Assembly: GCF_034424525.1 (NCBI RefSeq)
Contig: NZ_CP139979.1
Location: 2,065,501 to 2,129,500 of the forward strand
DNA length: 64,000 nt
Source of the DNA: Sphingobium yanoikuyae
GTDB lineage: Bacteria; Pseudomonadota; Alphaproteobacteria; Sphingomonadales; Sphingomonadaceae
Direction of reading: 5' to 3'
In this document: one piece after another, positions 43,666 through 51,725 of the stretch
Numbering within the stretch: position 1 is the first letter of the stretch
Layout: the number at the start of each line of letters is the position of its first letter
Translations under genes and position numbers: made by a program
The notes under the pieces: model-generated
Told to the model about the DNA's origin: nothing
The model's input: the letters and a program-made list of their open reading frames with translations, nothing else
The model's database searches: none

Positions 43666-45165
43666 ATGGCGCCGTCGCGCCGATTGCGCCTGCCTCTGGC
43701 GGCGCTGCTGGTTAGCGCATTGACCGGCTGGTTCCTGATCGCCGCGATTGCCGCACCCTTCGATCATGACGAAAGCCAATATGTCGCAGGCGCCTATTTC
43801 AGCGGCCATGCGGTCATGTTTCGCGACTTTCTCTATCTTCAGCCGCCGCTGCACGCATGGGTGCTGGCACCGCTGAGCCTATTGGCATCGGGCCATATGG
43901 TACTGGCGATGCGCCTTGCCACCGCCGTCATGGCACTCGCGACGCTTGCGCTCATCTGGGCGGCCCAGCGTGCGGCAGACATATCCCGCTCCAGCGCTAC
44001 CCTGGCCATGTTACTGATGGCGGCGACAGCCGCGTTCCAGTTCAGCGGCTCCGTTGTCCGGAACGATATGCTGCCGACCCTACTGGCCTCCGCCGCCATG
44101 CTGCTGACCTTGCTTGGCCTGCGCCATCGCTCGGACAGCCACTGGCTTGGGGCCGGCATGCTGTTTGGCCTTGCGATCACGACAAAGCTCAATTTCGCTC
44201 CGCTCGGCGCGACCGTCGGCCTGTTCGTCATCGCCAGCGGCGGCCGGCACGCTGTTCGCGCCGCCCTGTTCCTGGCACTCGGCGCGCTGCTGGGCATGGT
44301 CCCCATGGTCATTGCCTGGGCATCCGGGCCGGACGGCTTTCTCTACGGCATCCTGACCTATGGCGTGACCGCGCCCCACGCCTGGTATGCCGCCAACGGC
44401 GCCGCGCAGGAGCTGGCGACGGCGGAAAAGCTGCGCGACCTTGTCAAATATCTCTGGAAGGGGCCGGCGCTTGTCGCCTTGCTGCTGCTCATCGCCAACT
44501 GGATCGCGACCCGTGGCCGCACGCGCTCATCCGGGCGTCGGCTGGCGATCTGGATGAGTGCCGGCGCGCTGATCGGGGCCGCGCTGCCGACCCCTACGCA
44601 ATTGCAATATCTGATGCCGCTGCTGCCGCCGCTCGCCCTTGCCCTCGGCTATCTGCTCGACGATGCCCGTCACTGGTGGCCGCTGCGGCGCAAGGCGATG
44701 CTGGCGCTGCTCTGCCTGGCAGCGATCCCCGGTCTCATTCCCTCGATCCGGGATCTGGCAACGGCCGCCCGTACCGGATCGCCGCTATTGGCTGCACAGG
44801 CCAATGCCCATTGGCTGGGCATGACGGTGCGCGCCGCAGGCGGCGCCGATATCCTCACCCTCTCCCCGCATCTCGCAATCGACAGCGGCCTGGCGCTCGA
44901 TCCGCGCCTTGCAACCGGCCCGTTCGTCTATCGCACCGGTTGGACGCTCCGCCCCGAGCAGGCGCGCCGGCTCCATGCGCTGACGCCTGCCTCCCTGCCA
45001 GGCCTGGATCGCGCCATGCCGGCGGCAATCCTTACCGGCTATGAAAATGGCACACGGAAATTGCCGCTGCGGCCCGACGACAGCCTGGAAAATTATGCCC
45101 GTCGCCATGGCTATCGCATGCTCCCGATGCCCGATGGCGTCGGGCGCCTCTATCTGCGGGACTAG
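43666..45165 (+). CDS. Membrane glycosyltransferase, GT39/ArnT-like (GT-C)
   Basis: A 499-residue protein with about 10-11 transmembrane helices in the first 390 residues and a soluble C-terminal part. The acidic motif in the first periplasmic loop, PFDHDESQYVAGAYF, followed by FRDFLYLQPPLHAW, is typical of GT-C enzymes (GT39/GT83) that use polyprenyl-phosphate sugars at the periplasmic face. The acceptor (lipid A, protein or polysaccharide) cannot be told. The open frame starts at 43519, but ATG 43666 immediately precedes TM1. Divergent from secA and 39 bp upstream of argJ. Confidence 0.78.
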   Translation: MAPSRRLRLPLAALLVSALTGWFLIAAIAAPFDHDESQYVAGAYFSGHAVMFRDFLYLQPPLHAWVLAPLSLLASGHMVLAMRLATAVMALATLALIWAAQRAADISRSSATLAMLLMAATAAFQFSGSVVRNDMLPTLLASAAMLLTLLGLRHRSDSHWLGAGMLFGLAITTKLNFAPLGATVGLFVIASGGRHAVRAALFLALGALLGMVPMVIAWASGPDGFLYGILTYGVTAPHAWYAANGAAQELATAEKLRDLVKYLWKGPALVALLLLIANWIATRGRTRSSGRRLAIWMSAGALIGAALPTPTQLQYLMPLLPPLALALGYLLDDARHWWPLRRKAMLALLCLAAIPGLIPSIRDLATAARTGSPLLAAQANAHWLGMTVRAAGGADILTLSPHLAIDSGLALDPRLATGPFVYRTGWTLRPEQARRLHALTPASLPGLDRAMPAAILTGYENGTRKLPLRPDDSLENYARRHGYRMLPMPDGVGRLYLRD

Positions 45166-45204
45166 CGCCCGATCGGGCCATTGACGCAAAGGGGGATTTC
45201 GCTC

Positions 45205-46443
45205 ATGCCGCGCCCCATGACCGACCGTTCCCCCCTCGCCCCCGCCGCCTTTCCCGCCCTGCCCGCCATTGCCGGCGTGACGCTGCGTGTCGCCAAGGCG
45301 CGATACAAGAATTGGGACCGGTGCGACCTCACCTATGTCGAGCTGGACGCAGGCACGGCGGTCGCCGGCGTGACGACGCAGAGCAAATGCCCCTCGCCCG
45401 AGGTCGAATGGTGCCGGGACGCTATCCCGATGGGCCAGGCCCGCGCCGTCGTCGTCAATGCCGGCAACGCCAACGCCTTCACTGGCCATCGCGGCCGCGC
45501 CGCCGTGGAGGCGATCGCGGCCAAGGTCGCCAATCACCTGTCCTGCCAGCCCTCCAATATTTTCGTCTCCTCGACCGGCGTGATCGGCGTGCCGCTGCCG
45601 ATCGACAAGGCCGAGGCAGGCCTCGAAGCCGCCTTCACCGCCGCGCCCTGCGGCTGGGAGGATGCGGCGAACACCATCGGCACCACCGACACCTATGCCA
45701 AGGGCGCCCATGTTTCGGCGATGATCGGCGACACTCGCGTCGACCTGGTCGGCATCATCAAGGGATCGGGCATGATCGCGCCCGACATGGCGACGATGCT
45801 CGGCTATATCTTTACCGACGCCGCGATCGATCCGGCGCTGCTGCAGCAGATGCTGTCAGCTGCCAACAAGCGGACCTTCTCCTGTATCACCGTCGACAGC
45901 GACACCTCGACCAGCGACACGGTGCTGGCCTTCGCCACCGGCAAGGCCGGCAACGCCCCGCTCGCGTCGATGGAAGATGCTGGCGCCGACGCCTTCGCCG
46001 CCGCGCTCTCCGACCTCTGCCGCCAACTCGCCCATCTGGTCGTGCGCGACGGCGAAGGCGCCAGCAAGTTCATCGAAATCACGGTCGAGGGCGCCGAAAG
46101 CGACGCCAGCGCCCATCGCATTGCCCTCTCCATCGCCAATTCGCCGCTGGTGAAGACCGCGATCGCGGGCGAGGACGCCAATTGGGGTCGCGTCGTCATG
46201 GCCGTCGGCAAGGCGGGCGAACCGGCCGAGCGCGACAAGCTGGCGATCCGCTTCGGCGCGACGCAGGTCGCCGCCGGCGGCCTGGCGCTGGACGGCTATG
46301 ACGAGGCGCCGGTGGCCGCCCATCTCAAGGGCCAGGATATCGTCATCGGCGTCGATATCGGCCTGGGCGAAGGCCGCGCCACGGTGTGGACCTGCGACCT
46401 GACGCACGGCTATATCTCGATCAACGCGGATTATCGCAGCTAA
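45205..46443 (+). CDS. argJ: Bifunctional ornithine acetyltransferase / N-acetylglutamate synthase
   Basis: A 412-residue enzyme recycling the acetyl group between N-acetylornithine and glutamate in arginine synthesis. The autoproteolysis site is intact: KGSGMIAPDMATMLGYI, where cleavage before the Thr of ATML gives alpha and beta chains and frees the nucleophile. Also present are VVNAGNANAFTG, SSTGVIGVPLP and a C-terminus with LTHGYISINADYRS. ATG 45205 is preceded by AAAGGGGG at suitable distance; an upstream TTG in the same frame lacks such a site. Confidence 0.96.
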   Translation: MPRPMTDRSPLAPAAFPALPAIAGVTLRVAKARYKNWDRCDLTYVELDAGTAVAGVTTQSKCPSPEVEWCRDAIPMGQARAVVVNAGNANAFTGHRGRAAVEAIAAKVANHLSCQPSNIFVSSTGVIGVPLPIDKAEAGLEAAFTAAPCGWEDAANTIGTTDTYAKGAHVSAMIGDTRVDLVGIIKGSGMIAPDMATMLGYIFTDAAIDPALLQQMLSAANKRTFSCITVDSDTSTSDTVLAFATGKAGNAPLASMEDAGADAFAAALSDLCRQLAHLVVRDGEGASKFIEITVEGAESDASAHRIALSIANSPLVKTAIAGEDANWGRVVMAVGKAGEPAERDKLAIRFGATQVAAGGLALDGYDEAPVAAHLKGQDIVIGVDIGLGEGRATVWTCDLTHGYISINADYRS

Positions 46444-46455
46444 GGGGACCGGCGC

Positions 46456-47253
46456 ATGATGGTGGAACTGCATGATCCCGTCGTCGCGCTGATGCGGCAG
46501 GTGGGGCGCGACATCGTCATGCCCCGCTACCAGAATCTGGCGGCGGAAGAGATTAGCGAGAAGGCGGCGAACGACTTCGTCACCATCGCCGACAAGGAAA
46601 GCGAAATCCGGCTGGCCGAAGGGCTGACGTCGATCCTGCCCGAAGCCGGGGTCATCGGCGAAGAGGCCTGCGCAGCCGACCCGTCGATCCTCGACCGCGC
46701 CGGCGACGGCCTCAACTGGATTATCGATCCGATCGACGGCACGGGCAATTTCGCGTCGGGCAAGCCGCCCTTCGGCATCATGATCGCGCTGGCCGACAAT
46801 GGCGCCACTTTGGCCGGCTGGATCCTCGATCCACTGACCGGGCGGCTATGCCATGCGACCCTGGGCGGCGGCAGCCATGTCGATGGCGAACGGATCATGG
46901 CGAAGGAAAGTAGCGGCGACCTGCCGATCGCTGCCATTTCCACCATCTTCATGGAGGCGGCGGAACGGGCCGAGATGGAGCGCAAGTCGCAGGCCATTTT
47001 CACCATGGTGGACATTCCCCGCTGCGCGGCGGAGCAATATCCCCGGCTGGTGCTGGGCCAGAATGACGTGTCGATCTTCGCGCGCGTGCTGCCCTGGGAC
47101 CATGCGGCCGGCACCCTGTTCGTCAATGAGGCAGGGGGCTGCTGCCAGCGGCTCGACGGCAGCGCCTATCGGGTCGGTGAACAGCGTCGGGGCCTGATGG
47201 GCGCGTCCTCGCCGCGCCTGTGGGATCTGGCGGCCAAGACCTATTATGCCTGA
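46456..47253 (+). CDS. Inositol monophosphatase family protein (HisN-type phosphatase candidate)
   Basis: A 265-residue Mg2+-dependent sugar/alcohol phosphatase. It has the family motifs IGEEA (Glu ligand), WIIDPIDGTGNFASGKPPFGIMIAL (DPIDGT signature, metal-binding Asp residues) and PWDHAAGTLFVNEAGG near the C-terminus. The family includes inositol monophosphatase, histidinol-phosphatase HisN and CysQ; specificity is not decidable here, although proximity to argJ makes an amino-acid biosynthesis role plausible. 12 bp downstream of argJ, so likely co-transcribed. Confidence 0.87.
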   Translation: MMVELHDPVVALMRQVGRDIVMPRYQNLAAEEISEKAANDFVTIADKESEIRLAEGLTSILPEAGVIGEEACAADPSILDRAGDGLNWIIDPIDGTGNFASGKPPFGIMIALADNGATLAGWILDPLTGRLCHATLGGGSHVDGERIMAKESSGDLPIAAISTIFMEAAERAEMERKSQAIFTMVDIPRCAAEQYPRLVLGQNDVSIFARVLPWDHAAGTLFVNEAGGCCQRLDGSAYRVGEQRRGLMGASSPRLWDLAAKTYYA

Positions 47254-47270
47254 CCGAAGGAAGACCGACT

Positions 47271-47882
47271 ATGCTGACGATCTGGGGCCGCCTCAATTCG
47301 CATAATGTGAAGAAGGTCGCCTGGTTCGCGCAGGAAATCGGCCTGCCCTTCGTCCGCCATGATGTCGGCATGGAACATGGCATGTCCGACGCCTATCTGG
47401 CGATGAACCCCAACCGGCTGATCCCGACGATCGAGGATGGCGATGTCATACTGTGGGAGTCGAACGCGATCCTGCGCTATCTCGCCCATCGCTATGCGCC
47501 GGAGGAGATCTATCCTGCCGACCCGGCATTGCGGGCGCAGGGCGACAAATGGATGGACTGGCAATTCAGCTTTGCCGATGCCCAGCGCGACGCCTTCATC
47601 CAGTTGGTGCGACGCCAAGATGGACAGCGAAATTTACAGGTCATCGAGCAATCGGCGCAGGCGTCGGGCGCGGCGATGGCGATCCTCGACCGGGCGCTGG
47701 CGGATCAAGAATGGCTTTCGGGTGTCAATTTCGGTGTCGCGGATGTGCCTATGGGCGTCTACGCCCATACCTATTTCACGCTCGAAATACCGCGGCCCGC
47801 CCTGCCGCATCTGCGCGCCTGGTATGACCGGCTGCGCGAAAAGCCGGCCTATGCCGAACTGGTGATGATCCCGCTCAGCTAA
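47271..47882 (+). CDS. Glutathione S-transferase family protein
   Basis: A 203-residue GST. The N-terminal thioredoxin-like domain (1-80) starts MLTIWGRLNSHNVKKVAWFA, with Ser/Asn at the glutathione-activating position, and carries NPNRLIPTIEDGDVILWESNAILRYLAHRY (cis-Pro and ESxAI glutathione-binding motif). The C-terminal helical domain follows, with LSGVNFGVADVPMGVYAHTYF (N-capping box). Start ATG 47271 follows an AAGGAAG; the open frame is longer upstream. Substrate unknown. Last gene before a strong bidirectional terminator. Confidence 0.9.
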   Translation: MLTIWGRLNSHNVKKVAWFAQEIGLPFVRHDVGMEHGMSDAYLAMNPNRLIPTIEDGDVILWESNAILRYLAHRYAPEEIYPADPALRAQGDKWMDWQFSFADAQRDAFIQLVRRQDGQRNLQVIEQSAQASGAAMAILDRALADQEWLSGVNFGVADVPMGVYAHTYFTLEIPRPALPHLRAWYDRLREKPAYAELVMIPLS

Positions 47883-47883
47883 T

Positions 47884-47919
47884 AAAAAGGGACGGCAGCC
47901 CGGCTGCCGTCCCTTTTTT
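47884..47919. terminator. Bidirectional rho-independent terminator between gst and trxA
   Basis: A perfect 12-bp stem (GGGACGGCAGCC / GGCTGCCGTCCC) flanked by AAAAA on the left and TTTTTT on the right. It serves the rightward gst operon and the convergent leftward trxA. Confidence 0.93.
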
Positions 47920-47934
47920 AGATTTACCAGCGAC

Positions 47935-48255
47935 TTAGAGGACGCTTTCGATCCAGCCCTTGAGCGCGCTCTTGGGTGCGGCGCCGACCTTGGTCGCGGC
48001 GACTTCGCCATTCTTGAACAGGATCATCGTCGGGATGCCGCGCACGCCATATTGGCCCGGCGCATCGGGATTTTCGTCGATGTTGATCTTGGCGATCGTG
48101 ACCTTGTCGGCCAGTTCCTCGCTAATCTCTTCCAGAGCCGGGCCGATCATCTTGCACGGGCCGCACCATTCGGCCCAGAAGTCGACAAGGACGGGCTTGT
48201 CGGCGTCGATCACGTCCTGCTTGAAGCTGACATCGGTAACTGCCTTGGTGGCCAT
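47935..48255 (-). CDS. trxA: Thioredoxin
   Basis: A 106-residue thioredoxin, the general protein disulfide reductant. Active site WAEWCGPCK (CGPC, residues about 28-36), cis-Pro in [14 protein letters not shown]-terminal amphipathic helix ending SVL. Normal length for TrxA1. It lies 59 bp downstream of addA on the same strand with its own good ribosome-binding site (TAAGGAGTTTG). Confidence 0.96.
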   Translation of the reverse strand: MATKAVTDVSFKQDVIDADKPVLVDFWAEWCGPCKMIGPALEEISEELADKVTIAKINIDENPDAPGQYGVRGIPTMILFKNGEVAATKVGAAPKSALKGWIESVL

Positions 48256-48314
48256 AACTGCAAACTCCTTAAGTTGGTCGATATCTAGGATGGCTGCGCC
48301 CGCTGCTCAACGGG

Positions 48315-51300
48315 TCACAGCAGCAAATATTGCTGCGTGGGCGAAAAGCCCGGCTTGTAGGGCGCCAGTTGGGCAGCCGGCAGCGCGATGAGCCGCGCCG
48401 CGCTGGTATAGAGCAGGGCCGCCTCCACCGTGCGGCCCGGGAAGATCACTTCCAGCGCCGCGACATAGGCCGCCATCTGCCGGACATGGGCGACCGGCAC
48501 TTCCTCCGCATCGCGCGGCGTCATCCGCCCGGTCTTGAAATCGACCAGCTGGACCCGGTCCGCCTCGACCCGCAGCCGGTCGACGGTGCCGGCAATCACC
48601 GCTTCGCCCACCACCGCGGCGATCGGCGCCTCGGCGAGCGCGCCCGGCGCAAACAGGGCGGCGAAATGCGGATCCTCGATAACCCGCAGTGCATGGTCGA
48701 TCACGTCCCGGCGCAGTGCGGCATCTCCCGCCACCTGCTGTTCCAGCCAGCGTTCGGCGCCCTCGCGCCGCCGCTCGGCCGGCAGGTCGGGCAGGCGCTG
48801 GAACAGGGCATGAAGCCAGCGACCGCGTTCGGCCGCCTGGCGCATCGCAGCCGTCGGCGGCGGGTTGGGGACATCATCCTCGACCGGCGCGGACGGCGCC
48901 AGCGGCCGGGGCGGACGCTGTTCCGCCGGCGCCTGCGCGCGCAGCCACTCCGGCTCGACCACCACGGGCTTGTCTTCGGCGCTTTCGGGCTGCACGGCCT
49001 TGGGCGTCAGCACCTCGGCCCCGCGCCAGCGCCGGCGGGCGCCCCAGAGCGGATCGGCCTCCCAATCACAGCCCATGTCGACCATCGCCGCATCGACCGC
49101 GCCATACCAGCTTTGCGCCTTCACCTCGCCCTTCGCCCTTGGCCCGAGCGATCCGGCAACGATCAGTTTCTCCTCGGCACGGGTCAGCGCGACATAGAGA
49201 AGGCGCCAATGCTCCTCCCGCTCGATTGCCGCGGCATCGGCCGCGACGTCGCCGATCGGCCCCAGTCGCTCGCCCTTGCGCGGGGCCAGGATCGGCAGGC
49301 CGTTCCATTCAAGCGAATCCATGCGGTTGCCGGCGTCGGGATCAAGACAGGCATCGGCGAGGATCACGATCGGCGCCTGCAATCCCTTGGCGCCATGCAC
49401 GGTCAGCAACCGCAGCGCATCGCCTTGCGCCGCCGCATCGCGGACGATTTCGACTTCGCCGCGATCGAACCAGTCGATGAAACGCTGGAGCGAGGGATGG
49501 TCGTCCGCCTCGAAACCTAGCGCGGCGTTCAGCAATTCCTCGATCGGGTCGGCCGCTTCCGCGCCCAGCCGCTCGATCAGCCGGCGGCGCCCGTCCATCG
49601 GGCCGGACAGGATCGCCTCCAGATAGCGATAGGGGGTGGTGAAATCCGCCTGCCCCAGCAATTGGCGCAGCGGCAGCAATTGCGCATCATCCAGCCGCTG
49701 GAGCAGATGACGCCACAGGCCACCCTTGCGCCCGATCGCCCGCTGCATCAGCTCGTCCTGGGTCCAGCCGATCAGCGGCGACACCAGCAGGGCGGCAAGG
49801 TTCAGGTCATCGTCGGGCTGCGTGGCAAAGCGCAGCGCGGCGAGCAGGTCACGGACCGCCAGCGGCGCATTGAGGCGCAGGCGGTCGATGCCGGCAACCG
49901 CCACCTTCTCTTCATACAGGCGCGCGACGATCAGCCGGGCCAGTTCGCTGCGGCGGCGGACCAGGATCATGATGTCGCCAGGGCGGACCGGGCGGCCCCG
50001 TGCCTCCAGCATCATCTTGTCGTCGATCCATTGCCGGATCTGGCGCGCGATCTTGCCGGCCAGTTCCCGTTCCTGATCGGCGACCCAATCCTCCTCGCCC
50101 TCCACCTCGTCGGCCAGGCCCGCAATCGTCGGCTTCCACAGCAGCACCTCGCCGGGATGGCGATTGGCGCTGATATGCCGCACTTCGCCCTCGGTCAGGC
50201 CCAGCGACTGCGCCCGCAAGGTGGCGATCGTCCGGTCTACCAGATCCAGCACCGGCGGCGTCGAGCGGAAGCTGCGATCGAGCGATAGGTCGTGGAAGGC
50301 ATGGCCGGCCATGTCGGCATGGCGGGAAAAGACCATCTGCGCGGCGGCGAAGGCCTGCGGGCTGGTCCCCTGAAAACCGAAGATCGCCTGCTTGAAATCG
50401 CCCACGGTGAAGATGGTCCGAACCTTGTCGGCCTTGGCACCGTCACCGGCGAAGAACTCGGCCGCCAGCGCGCCGACGATCGCCCATTGATGGACGTTTG
50501 TGTCCTGCGCCTCGTCGACCAGGATGTGGTCGATCCGCTGGTCCAGCTTGTAGCGGATCCATTCGGCGATCCCCTCCTTCTGGAGCAGGGACGCTGTGCG
50601 CGCGATCAGGTCGTCGAAATCGACAGCGCCGGCGAGCCGCTTGGCTTCATCATAGGCGCGGGCATAGGCACGGCCGGCATGGAGCGCGCGGGCCAGCAGG
50701 GCGGCATAGTCCGCCTGGAGCTTGACCCCGATCAGTTCGGCGCAGCGGGCATGAAGCCGCGCCGTTGCCTCGCCATAGCCGTCGATCGGCGGTACCCAGC
50801 CCTTGGCGGAGATGAGATCGCCATCCGCCTTGGCCCAAGCGCTGTGCAAGTCGGTCAGGGTTGCGGCACGCGCGGCGGGATCGCGGCCGCGCCAGGCGGC
50901 GATCCGGTCGCAGCGCTCCAGTGCCCGCCCCGTGCCCCAGTCGGCATTGGCCTGCGCCACCCAGGCGAGGCTGCGCATGTCGAACATGGCGTCGCTGCAC
51001 TGTTCCGCCACCCAGGCGTCGATATCGCCTTCGGGCAAGCCCAGTTCGCGCGCCAGCCAGGGACCGATATCGCCGGGTAGCTCTGTCAGTGCGGAGAGGC
51101 GCGCGGCACAGCGCAGCAGGAAAGTCTCGGCCGCCCCCTCTCCCAGTCGCAGGCTCAAAGCCTGCAACGCGTCGATCAGGTCGCCATCGCCCAGTTCCTC
51201 GGCGCGGATGACCATGTCGGCCAGCGTCTGGCGGGCCAGCACACCCTGTTCGCGTGCGTCGAGCGGACGAAAGCCGGGGGCGAGATCCGCCTCCAGCGGG

Positions 51301-51725
51301 AAGGAGGCGAGCAATTGCTGACAGAAGCCATGGATGGTCTGGATGCGCAGGCCGCCACCGGTCGATTCCAGCACTTCGGCGAACAGGCGGCGGGCGCGGT
51401 CGCGCGCTTCCGGTCCGCTCTCTTCGCCCAGCGCTTCCAGATCGTTGAACAGATCGCGTTCCTCGGCCTGCACCCAGGTGGCGAGCCGATCATGGATGCG
51501 GTCGGCCATTTCCGCCGCGCCAGCCTTGGTAAAGGTCAGGCAGAGGATATTTTCCGGCCGCACACCCTGCAGCAGCAGGCGGAAGACACGCGCGGTCAGC
51601 ACATGGGTCTTGCCGGTGCCGGCGGAGGCCGACAGCCAGACATGGGCGTCGGGCGCAGCGGCCAGCGCCTGCGCGCCGGCCAGCGGTTGCAAAGGGCTGG
51701 AGCCTTTAGCCATCGTCGCGCCCAT
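48315..51725 (-). CDS. addA: Double-strand break repair helicase-nuclease AddA
   Basis: A 1136-residue UvrD-like helicase/nuclease subunit. Walker A SASAGTGKTHVLTAR (about residues 32-46), Walker B/motif II DHILVDEAQDTN, motif III-like TVGDFKQAIFGFQG, motif V/VI LLTVHGAKGLQAPIVIL and LLYVALTRAEEKL. A C-terminal PD-(D/E)XK nuclease domain has GTVDRLRVEADRVQLVDFKTGR. With AddB it resects breaks to load RecA. Overlaps addB by 20 bp. Length and order addB-addA are usual for alphaproteobacteria. Confidence 0.96.
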   Translation of the reverse strand: MGATMAKGSSPLQPLAGAQALAAAPDAHVWLSASAGTGKTHVLTARVFRLLLQGVRPENILCLTFTKAGAAEMADRIHDRLATWVQAEERDLFNDLEALGEESGPEARDRARRLFAEVLESTGGGLRIQTIHGFCQQLLASFPLEADLAPGFRPLDAREQGVLARQTLADMVIRAEELGDGDLIDALQALSLRLGEGAAETFLLRCAARLSALTELPGDIGPWLARELGLPEGDIDAWVAEQCSDAMFDMRSLAWVAQANADWGTGRALERCDRIAAWRGRDPAARAATLTDLHSAWAKADGDLISAKGWVPPIDGYGEATARLHARCAELIGVKLQADYAALLARALHAGRAYARAYDEAKRLAGAVDFDDLIARTASLLQKEGIAEWIRYKLDQRIDHILVDEAQDTNVHQWAIVGALAAEFFAGDGAKADKVRTIFTVGDFKQAIFGFQGTSPQAFAAAQMVFSRHADMAGHAFHDLSLDRSFRSTPPVLDLVDRTIATLRAQSLGLTEGEVRHISANRHPGEVLLWKPTIAGLADEVEGEEDWVADQERELAGKIARQIRQWIDDKMMLEARGRPVRPGDIMILVRRRSELARLIVARLYEEKVAVAGIDRLRLNAPLAVRDLLAALRFATQPDDDLNLAALLVSPLIGWTQDELMQRAIGRKGGLWRHLLQRLDDAQLLPLRQLLGQADFTTPYRYLEAILSGPMDGRRRLIERLGAEAADPIEELLNAALGFEADDHPSLQRFIDWFDRGEVEIVRDAAAQGDALRLLTVHGAKGLQAPIVILADACLDPDAGNRMDSLEWNGLPILAPRKGERLGPIGDVAADAAAIEREEHWRLLYVALTRAEEKLIVAGSLGPRAKGEVKAQSWYGAVDAAMVDMGCDWEADPLWGARRRWRGAEVLTPKAVQPESAEDKPVVVEPEWLRAQAPAEQRPPRPLAPSAPVEDDVPNPPPTAAMRQAAERGRWLHALFQRLPDLPAERRREGAERWLEQQVAGDAALRRDVIDHALRVIEDPHFAALFAPGALAEAPIAAVVGEAVIAGTVDRLRVEADRVQLVDFKTGRMTPRDAEEVPVAHVRQMAAYVAALEVIFPGRTVEAALLYTSAARLIALPAAQLAPYKPGFSPTQQYLLL

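Noticed and set aside
43458..43667. 69-codon minus-strand ORF upstream of secA
   Set aside because: It overlaps the candidate secA promoter, lacks a clear ribosome-binding site and has an Arg/Ala-rich tail. A hydrophobic start alone is not enough.
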